From positions 1-12,056 of the forward strand of contig JALXCX010000379.1 of the NCBI GenBank assembly GCA_026990725.1: a DNA stretch of 12,056 nucleotides, read 5' to 3'. Both the position numbers and the translations under genes were made by a program. Below the pieces are notes generated by a model. That model saw nothing but the letters and a program-made list of their open reading frames with translations. It did no database searches and was not told the origin of the DNA. The DNA is from Desulfobulbaceae bacterium. Lineage in GTDB: Bacteria > Desulfobacterota > Desulfobulbia > Desulfobulbales > Desulfobulbaceae. Numbering within the stretch: the stretch's first letter is position 1; each line of letters begins with the position of its first letter. This document shows positions 8,244 to 12,056 of this stretch, piece after piece.

Positions 8244-9230
8244 TTATAGAATCTTTACGTATGCCTGGCTTCGGATTTCGTCCAGCCAGGATTTGTAACA
8301 ACGTTGCATTTCCTGTTGATAAAGCGTATTGCGAATTTCTTCTTTTACTGATTCGTAAGGTACCTTGGTTATTATCTCACCTTCCTGACTGGAAAGGAGT
8401 TTGAATATCATATAACCGTTCGGGCTTTTGACAACAGGACTGACCTCTCCGGGGGTAAGTTTTGTGACGGCTTGCTCCATATAGGGCGCCATTTCATCTT
8501 TTTTGAAAGTTCCGATATCTCCACCATCGACAGCTGAAGGAAGGTCCGAGTACTCCCGGGCAAGCTGTTTGAAGTCCTGGCCCGCCTGGGCCATACTGTA
8601 AATACGATCAGCTTTCTTTTTGGCGGCTCTATCAGCAGCGGCAGGGTCAGCGGGCATATCCTTACCTTTTGCTGTAACGCCAATCTGCAGGACGTAATAA
8701 CCTCCTTCCTGAACCTGTTCTGTATAATGCTGATCGTAATAGTCGACAATCTGCGATTCTGGAATAACGACTTTTGAGCGAACTTCATAGTTAACAAGTT
8801 TCGAACTTAAAATCTGCTCCCGCAGATTCTCCCGGTACTGCTTTTCCGGCATGCCCAATCTGGACAACTCTTCGGTAAACTGTTTCTTTGTTGTTTTGTT
8901 GCGTTTTAATATTTGCTGGAAAGCCCGATCTACTTCCTCGTCATTGACGGAAATGTGCATTGCCTTTGCCTGCTTGAGGAGCAGTTTCTTTTCAATCAGT
9001 TTGTCGATGATCGTTTTTCTGGCCTGTTTCAGTGCCTGGGAAAGCTGCTCAGGAGGCACCTTTTCGGCAATACGTTGAAACATAAGTTTGCCGGCTTCAT
9101 TGACTTCCGACAGGGTAATAACATCGTCATTGACGACTGCTACGCAGGAATCAATAACGTTGGCCCGGGCTGGGGAGACAAGAATGATAACAAGCAGGAA
9201 AACAGGAGAGAAGATGCTGCGTAAATTCAT
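8244..9230 (-). CDS. surA: SurA-type periplasmic chaperone with a single parvulin domain
   Basis: The 328-residue product begins with a Sec signal peptide (hydrophobic 10-19, likely cleavage after SPARA, residue 23). Residues about 25-150 are a SurA N-terminal chaperone domain (VAVVNDDVITLSEV, then IDKLIEKKLLLKQAK), about 175-282 one parvulin domain (GGDIGTF, LTPGEVSPVV, NGYMIFKL), and the tail returns to the chaperone fold (IRNTLYQQEMQRCYKSWLDE). SurA carries outer-membrane proteins across the periplasm. Enterobacterial SurA has two parvulin domains; this has one, as do many deltaproteobacterial homologues. The usual histidines are replaced: HIL is YVLQI here and GYHII is GYMIF, so isomerase activity is doubtful and a pure chaperone role is likely. 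It heads the surA > rodZ-like > recO operon. I saw no convincing promoter upstream on this strand. Confidence 0.85.
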   Translation of the reverse strand: MNLRSIFSPVFLLVIILVSPARANVIDSCVAVVNDDVITLSEVNEAGKLMFQRIAEKVPPEQLSQALKQARKTIIDKLIEKKLLLKQAKAMHISVNDEEVDRAFQQILKRNKTTKKQFTEELSRLGMPEKQYRENLREQILSSKLVNYEVRSKVVIPESQIVDYYDQHYTEQVQEGGYYVLQIGVTAKGKDMPADPAAADRAAKKKADRIYSMAQAGQDFKQLAREYSDLPSAVDGGDIGTFKKDEMAPYMEQAVTKLTPGEVSPVVKSPNGYMIFKLLSSQEGEIITKVPYESVKEEIRNTLYQQEMQRCYKSWLDEIRSQAYVKIL

Positions 9231-9465
9231 AATAATCCAAAGTACAGTTCGGAGGCAAATAGTTATCTGTTTTTTTGTTCCCTGTCCTTAAACAGAGTTT
9301 GCCTCGTAGCCTTTAAAGGGCTCAAATTTTTGAAGTACCATCAAACGATCTTACACGACGATGGAAAAACCTTACACTCGCCAGACAACAGAAGAGCTGT
9401 CAACGGGATAGTTGCAATTCCCTGTCTTTACCGGGACCAGTGGTACCGGTGTCGAAACAGTTTTT

Positions 9466-9516
9466 CTGCTCATTGGCGTTTTGTCGCAACGACAGCAGGA
9501 AAGCTCTATTGAGCAG
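9466..9516. repeat. Nested inverted repeats, possible structured leader or operator
   Basis: An outer 7-bp pair (CTGCTCA at 9466-9472 and TGAGCAG at 9510-9516) encloses an inner 5-bp hairpin (TGTCG at 9482-9486, loop CAA, CGACA at 9490-9494). The inner hairpin is compact. The outer arms are 37 nt apart and could be chance. If transcribed it would lie in the leader of surA (minus strand), roughly 235-285 nt before its start. Confidence 0.25.
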
Positions 9517-9621
9517 CCTCTTTATACCTAACCGGAACGGAAAAAAGACGCAATGGTTTTCCAGAAGAGCCCATCGTCCTGTTTTGCAGACATTTTGTTC
9601 TAAGAAGGTATTTTTCTATGG

Positions 9622-9649
9622 TTGACAGGGAGCGGAAGTAAAGTATAAA
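9622..9649 (+). promoter_or_regulatory. Sigma70-type promoter for the tlpA-like gene
   Basis: A perfect -35 box TTGACA (9622-9627) is followed after 16 nt by TATAAA (9644-9649, 5/6 match to TATAAT). Predicted transcription starts near 9656, giving a leader of about 50 nt before the ATG at 9706, which has GGAGAG at 9697-9702. Confidence 0.7.
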
Positions 9650-9705
9650 GAATGGTGGAATAATAACAATGACGTTTCTATGGAAATTTTCAGTACGGAG
9701 AGAAA

Positions 9706-10197
9706 ATGAAAAAAAATATTTACAGACGGCTTTTATTTACAGCCGCTTTTTTGTTTTTTAGTCAGGGAATAGCCTTTTCTTCAGTTTCAATGCCTCAGTT
9801 TTCATTACCTTCTGCTCTTGATGGTACATCTGTGGCAAGTAAAGACTACAAAGGGCAGGTTATGCTGGTGACCTTTTTTGCCACATGGTGTCCTCCCTGC
9901 AGGCAGGAGATCCCCACCCTGAAACAGTTGCAGGAAGAGTACGGCCCCAAGGGCTTTTCTGTTTTGGCCCTTTCTGTTGACGAGGGCGGTTCCGCAATAG
10001 TTGAAAAATTGGTAAAGCTTGAAAAAATTAATTACCCGGTGTTGATGGCAGATCGTGCGACAGCAGATAATTTTGGAGGTATTGCCGGTATCCCGACGTC
10101 GTTTCTGGTGAACAGGCAGGGCAATGTTGTGAAAAGATATACAGGGTATGTACCGCATTCTCTTCTTGATAATGATATTAAGGCTGTTTTGCAGTAA
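9706..10197 (+). CDS. TlpA/ResA-like periplasmic thioredoxin-fold protein
   Basis: The 163-residue protein has an N-terminal signal sequence (KKN...RR then a hydrophobic stretch 9-24, likely cleavage near AFSS) and one thioredoxin-like domain of the AhpC-TSA/Redoxin kind. The redox motif WCPPC places the active cysteines at 62 and 65, after VTFFAT; the cis-proline motif is GIPTSF with Pro130. Such proteins reduce disulfides in periplasmic clients, often apocytochrome c or copper-site proteins; no cytochrome maturation gene is in the window, so the client is unknown. It has its own near-consensus promoter and a good Shine-Dalgarno. A second promoter separates it from the small secreted protein downstream, so the two are probably separate transcription units, although read-through is possible. 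Confidence 0.87.
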   Translation: MKKNIYRRLLFTAAFLFFSQGIAFSSVSMPQFSLPSALDGTSVASKDYKGQVMLVTFFATWCPPCRQEIPTLKQLQEEYGPKGFSVLALSVDEGGSAIVEKLVKLEKINYPVLMADRATADNFGGIAGIPTSFLVNRQGNVVKRYTGYVPHSLLDNDIKAVLQ

Positions 10198-10203
10198 TGT
10201 TAC

Positions 10204-10232
10204 TGATAACATGTCGGGATTATCAATTTTTT
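10204..10232 (+). terminator. Weak candidate terminator after the tlpA-like gene
   Basis: TGATAA (10204-10209) and TTATCA (10220-10225) form a 6-bp AT-rich stem with a 10-nt loop, followed by A and six T (10227-10232). The stem is weak. An alternative overlapping hairpin (ATGTTA at 10197-10202 with TAACAT at 10207-10212) would compete with it. Confidence 0.35.
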
Positions 10233-10236
10233 CGTA

Positions 10237-10265
10237 TTGACAAGGTCTCGGTGTTTTTTTATATT
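10237..10265 (+). promoter_or_regulatory. Strong sigma70-type promoter for the small secreted protein
   Basis: A perfect -35 box TTGACA (10237-10242) is spaced 17 nt from TATATT (10260-10265, 5/6 match to the -10 box). The spacer ends in a T-tract and the segment after the -10 is T-rich. Transcription would start near 10272, about 50 nt before the ATG. Confidence 0.7.
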
Positions 10266-10321
10266 TTTTTTATTTATGAAGTGGTTCAAAGCTTTTTAAT
10301 CTCATTTCAAAGGAGCAAGTC

Positions 10322-10525
10322 ATGAAAAAAATTGTCATCGTAACAATGGTAGTAGCTTTTGCTTTAAGCGCAGGTTTTGCAATTGCTGGAAGAGTTGCCT
10401 GCACTGTAGACAAAGTAGAAGGCGACCAGGTCACAATGACCTGTAAAAACGCGGATTCATTGAAAGCTGGTACAGCTGTAAAAGTGAAAGTCGTAAAGAA
10501 GAAAAAAGCTATTGAGGGTTGTTAA
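10322..10525 (+). CDS. Small secreted three-cysteine protein, function unknown
   Basis: This 67-residue protein has a textbook signal peptide (MKK, hydrophobic 4-21, cleavage expected after AIA at 22), leaving a mature domain of about 45 residues. The mature part is beta-like (VACTVDKVEGDQVTMTC, then AGTAVKVKVVKKKK) and holds all three cysteines (27, 41 and the C-terminal residue 67), plus a run of four lysines. AAGGAG at 10310-10315 lies 6 nt before the ATG, a near-ideal ribosome binding site. With its own promoter and a strong terminator it forms a one-gene unit and may be abundant. From memory its ending resembles short proteins annotated as ExtJ of selenite/tellurite reduction operons in related bacteria. 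I cannot verify that, and no other ext gene is in the window. Thiol or metal binding, perhaps with the neighbouring thioredoxin-like protein, is speculation. Confidence 0.8.
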   Translation: MKKIVIVTMVVAFALSAGFAIAGRVACTVDKVEGDQVTMTCKNADSLKAGTAVKVKVVKKKKAIEGC

Positions 10526-10557
10526 GCTCTCTGGAAATTTTTTTGTTTAAGTCGTTC

Positions 10558-10592
10558 AACCGGTGACGTTCAGGCGTCACCGGTTTTTTTTT
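10558..10592 (+). terminator. Strong intrinsic terminator after the small secreted protein
   Basis: A perfect 11-bp stem (AACCGGTGACG at 10558-10568 and CGTCACCGGTT at 10575-10585) with a 6-nt loop runs into nine consecutive T (10584-10592). This is the clearest terminator in the window. Confidence 0.92.
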
Positions 10593-10676
10593 GTTTACAC
10601 GCAGTCCTGGGCTGGTAAAAATACAGGAGCATATGCGTTCTTATAACAATCAAATAATAACCGTAAATCAGCAATG

Positions 10677-10704
10677 TTGAGTTTTTGTTTATTAAGTCTA
10701 TCCT
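10677..10704 (+). promoter_or_regulatory. Possible promoter for the methyltransferase/precorrin-2 dehydrogenase pair
   Basis: TTGAGT (10677-10682) and TATCCT (10699-10704) are spaced by 16 nt, each matching consensus at four of six positions. Transcription would begin close to 10711, only about 14 nt before the ATG at 10725. This is a moderate match in an AT-rich region. Confidence 0.3.
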
Positions 10705-10724
10705 AACCTGTACCAGAGATATTT

Positions 10725-11420
10725 ATGGATCCCCAGACGCTTCCTGCTGAGGCAAGGCAACTTTATCAGTCAATAACAAAACAGTACACTGTGGGGTTTG
10801 AATCACTCAAACTCGCCAGTGATCTTCATTTACATTTACTCAAAATAACGGATCTTGAGCAGGTTTTGGCTGGCAAGGATCCTCTGAAAAACCCTTCAGA
10901 ATTTCCTTTCTGGATCAGGCTCTGGGAGGCGGCAATTGTTCTGGCCCGGTTCATGGTGACGCTTTCCCCGGCACGAGGGACAACGGTGCTGGAACTAGGT
11001 GCCGGGCTGGGCGCTCCCGGTCTTGCTGCAGCAGCACTTGGCTGTGATGTAACGCTGAGTGATTATGAACAGGTGATACTTGATTTTGAACGGGTGAGCG
11101 GGGCGGCATCGGGTCTTTTAAATGTTGAGTATCACATGTTGGACTGGTTGCATCCTCCTGAAATGGAACGTTATGATATAATTCTTGGTGCTGAAGTCTT
11201 ATTCAGGGAGGAATTTTTTCATCCCCTGCTGGGGATTTTGCGAAAGGCAGTAAAACCTGATGGGGTTATCTATTTAGCCCATGATTTGAAGCGGAAATCA
11301 GTGAACCCCTTTTTGCATCTTGCTGAAAAAGAGTACAAAATTTCTGCCTCAAAACGCGTTTTAAGAAGTCTTGAAGAAGATAAGGAAATTCTTCTTACCC
11401 GCCTGACTCCTCGCGGGTAG
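10725..11420 (+). CDS. Class I SAM-dependent methyltransferase, METTL21/Methyltransf_16-like
   Basis: The 231-residue protein has a Rossmann methyltransferase fold. The SAM-binding motif I is VLELGAGLGAPGLAAA (about 88-103), an acidic residue ends the second strand (SDYE, Asp113), LDW at 139-141 fits the adenine-binding region, and YDIILGAEVLF (150-160) fits motif IV. The preceding PFWIRLWEAA (61-70) matches the PYWxxLW pattern of the Methyltransf_16 group, which includes protein lysine and nicotinamide N-methyltransferases. The methyl acceptor cannot be read from sequence. The gene begins with ATG after a weak purine stretch (AGAGAT). Its stop codon overlaps the Shine-Dalgarno of the next gene, so it is probably expressed together with precorrin-2 dehydrogenase, but it does not resemble the tetrapyrrole methyltransferases (CobA/CysG-C type) that would act in that pathway. 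Confidence 0.78.
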   Translation: MDPQTLPAEARQLYQSITKQYTVGFESLKLASDLHLHLLKITDLEQVLAGKDPLKNPSEFPFWIRLWEAAIVLARFMVTLSPARGTTVLELGAGLGAPGLAAAALGCDVTLSDYEQVILDFERVSGAASGLLNVEYHMLDWLHPPEMERYDIILGAEVLFREEFFHPLLGILRKAVKPDGVIYLAHDLKRKSVNPFLHLAEKEYKISASKRVLRSLEEDKEILLTRLTPRG

Positions 11421-11430
11421 GGGCGCTGTT

Positions 11431-12056
11431 GTGTATCCCGTCTCCCTGAATATCACTGGTCGTCTTTGTGTCGTTGTTGGAGGAGGAACTGTTGCGGCAC
11501 GAAAGGTTAGGGGGTTAGTGGCTGCTGGAGCAAAGGTAAGAATAATCAGCCCGAAACTCTCTTTATATCTGCAACAGTTAGTCACAAAAACGCAGGTTGA
11601 GTGGATCAATCGACAGTATCATACCGGGGATCTTGCCGATGCGTGGCTGGTGTTTGCCGCAACAGATAATTCAGTAGTACAACAACGCGTTCTTCAGGAG
11701 GCAGAGCAGGCCGGCCGGCCAGTGAATGTGGTTGATCTGCCTGACCGTTGCAGCTTTCAGGTGCCTGCCGTTGTCCGGCGCGGCGACCTGACCTTGACAG
11801 TTTCTACAAACGGAAAAAGTCCGGCAGTTTCAGCCATGATACGGCGCAAACTTGAGGGCAATTTCGGACAAGAATATGACCTGCTCTTGCAGCTTATGTC
11901 TCACGTCCGGGACCAGCTTCTTGCCAGCAACCTGCATTACAGTGAACGAAAACAGATTTTTGACTCGCTTCTGCACGAGGACATCATTGGATGGATTGCT
12001 GAAGAAAAATGGGATATACTGCGTAATCATTTGCAAAATATTTTAGGAGAAGATGT
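11431..12056 (+). CDS. Precorrin-2 dehydrogenase / sirohydrochlorin ferrochelatase (CysG-N/Met8 type), 3'-truncated
   Basis: An uninterrupted frame of 208 codons runs to the right edge with no stop. It begins at GTG 11431, with AGGGG at 11419-11423 (7-nt spacer) overlapping the methyltransferase stop TAG. Residues 14-25 carry the NAD-binding VVVGGGTVAARK. NVVD at 99-102 supplies the aspartate (Asp102) that matches the catalytic Asp of CysG/Met8, followed by CSFQVPAVVRRGDLTLTVST and GKSPA with Ser130. The enzyme oxidises precorrin-2 to sirohydrochlorin with NAD and in some homologues inserts iron to make siroheme. Siroheme serves sulfite and nitrite reductases and, in sulfate reducers, the alternative heme route. 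Stand-alone versions are about 210-220 residues, so only a few codons are probably missing unless it is fused to a further domain. Confidence 0.9.
   Translation, partial: MYPVSLNITGRLCVVVGGGTVAARKVRGLVAAGAKVRIISPKLSLYLQQLVTKTQVEWINRQYHTGDLADAWLVFAATDNSVVQQRVLQEAEQAGRPVNVVDLPDRCSFQVPAVVRRGDLTLTVSTNGKSPAVSAMIRRKLEGNFGQEYDLLLQLMSHVRDQLLASNLHYSERKQIFDSLLHEDIIGWIAEEKWDILRNHLQNILGED

Larger units (their letters stand above)
9231..9705. other. 475-bp divergent intergenic region
   Basis: The region lies between the divergent surA-like and tlpA-like genes. Its right end holds the tlpA promoter and ribosome binding site. The rest has no convincing gene: open frames of about 60 codons on the plus strand (from 9330 and 9440) have non-ATG or unsupported starts, no Shine-Dalgarno and no recognisable product. 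It carries a possible compound hairpin at 9466-9516 and three copies of ACCGG (9430, 9445, 9530). Neither can be assigned a function. A promoter for surA must lie here or just inside, but no good -35/-10 pair was found on the minus strand. Confidence 0.6.

Noticed and set aside
8233..8301. TTG at 8301 as the start of the RodZ-like gene
   Set aside because: It would overlap the end of the surA-like gene by 58 bp and adds 23 residues with no RodZ similarity; ATG 8232 gives the normal HTH position.
9371..9403. Minus-strand promoter for surA using TGTCAA (TTGACA on the minus strand) at 9398-9403
   Set aside because: The only TATAAT-like partner (TGTAAG) lies 21 nt away, too far, and matches poorly.
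9474..9490. A sigma54-like -24/-12 element (TGGC ... GC)
   Set aside because: The GG-GC spacing is one base short and the -12 half does not match TTGC; no enhancer-type gene context.
9330..9625. Two open frames of about 60 codons in the surA-tlpA intergenic region
   Set aside because: Non-ATG or unsupported starts, no Shine-Dalgarno, no recognisable motif, and composition that looks like noncoding sequence.

Overview
The window looks like ordinary chromosome from a Gram-negative, probably anaerobic bacterium. Gene content (PpiD, a surA/rodZ-like/recO cluster, a periplasmic TlpA-type thioredoxin, a stand-alone precorrin-2 dehydrogenase) and intermediate base composition suggest a Desulfobacterota lineage such as Desulfobulbales. 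That placement is inference from gene content and style, not from a marker gene. No tRNA, rRNA, CRISPR array, insertion sequence or phage gene was seen.

Layout. (a) 2-1552 (+): the 3' part of a PpiD-type foldase, closed by a clear intrinsic terminator (1594-1628). (b) 1757-5902 (+): a very large SNF2/Rad54-family ATPase whose helicase core occupies only the last third, followed closely by an alpha/beta-fold hydrolase (5962-6660, +) with a GTG start and a near-ideal ribosome binding site. (c) 9230 down to 6629 (-): a compact operon surA-like > rodZ-like > recO, with 11-nt and 2-nt gaps. recO ends tail-to-tail with the hydrolase and overlaps it by 32 bp. (d) 9231-9705: a 475-bp divergent intergenic region with a near-consensus sigma70 promoter at its right end. 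(e) 9706-10197 (+): a TlpA/ResA-like thioredoxin. (f) 10322-10525 (+): a 67-residue secreted cysteine-containing protein with its own strong promoter, Shine-Dalgarno and terminator. (g) 10725-11420 (+): a class I SAM methyltransferase of the METTL21/Methyltransf_16 type, coupled to (h) 11431-12056 (+): a precorrin-2 dehydrogenase/sirohydrochlorin ferrochelatase (CysG N-terminal/Met8 type) running off the right edge.

How the genes work together. Several products act in or at the envelope: two parvulin-family foldases (one inner-membrane PpiD, one periplasmic SurA type), a membrane-anchored RodZ-like protein, a thiol-disulfide protein and a small secreted protein. DNA metabolism is represented by the SNF2 ATPase and RecO. 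The right end enters tetrapyrrole (siroheme/heme) synthesis.

I did not find an evident new multi-gene system. The items most worth a second look are the small three-cysteine secreted protein with stand-alone strong expression signals, the roughly 925-residue N-terminal half of the SNF2 protein, the SurA homologue whose parvulin catalytic histidines are gone, and the translationally coupled methyltransferase/precorrin-2 dehydrogenase pair.
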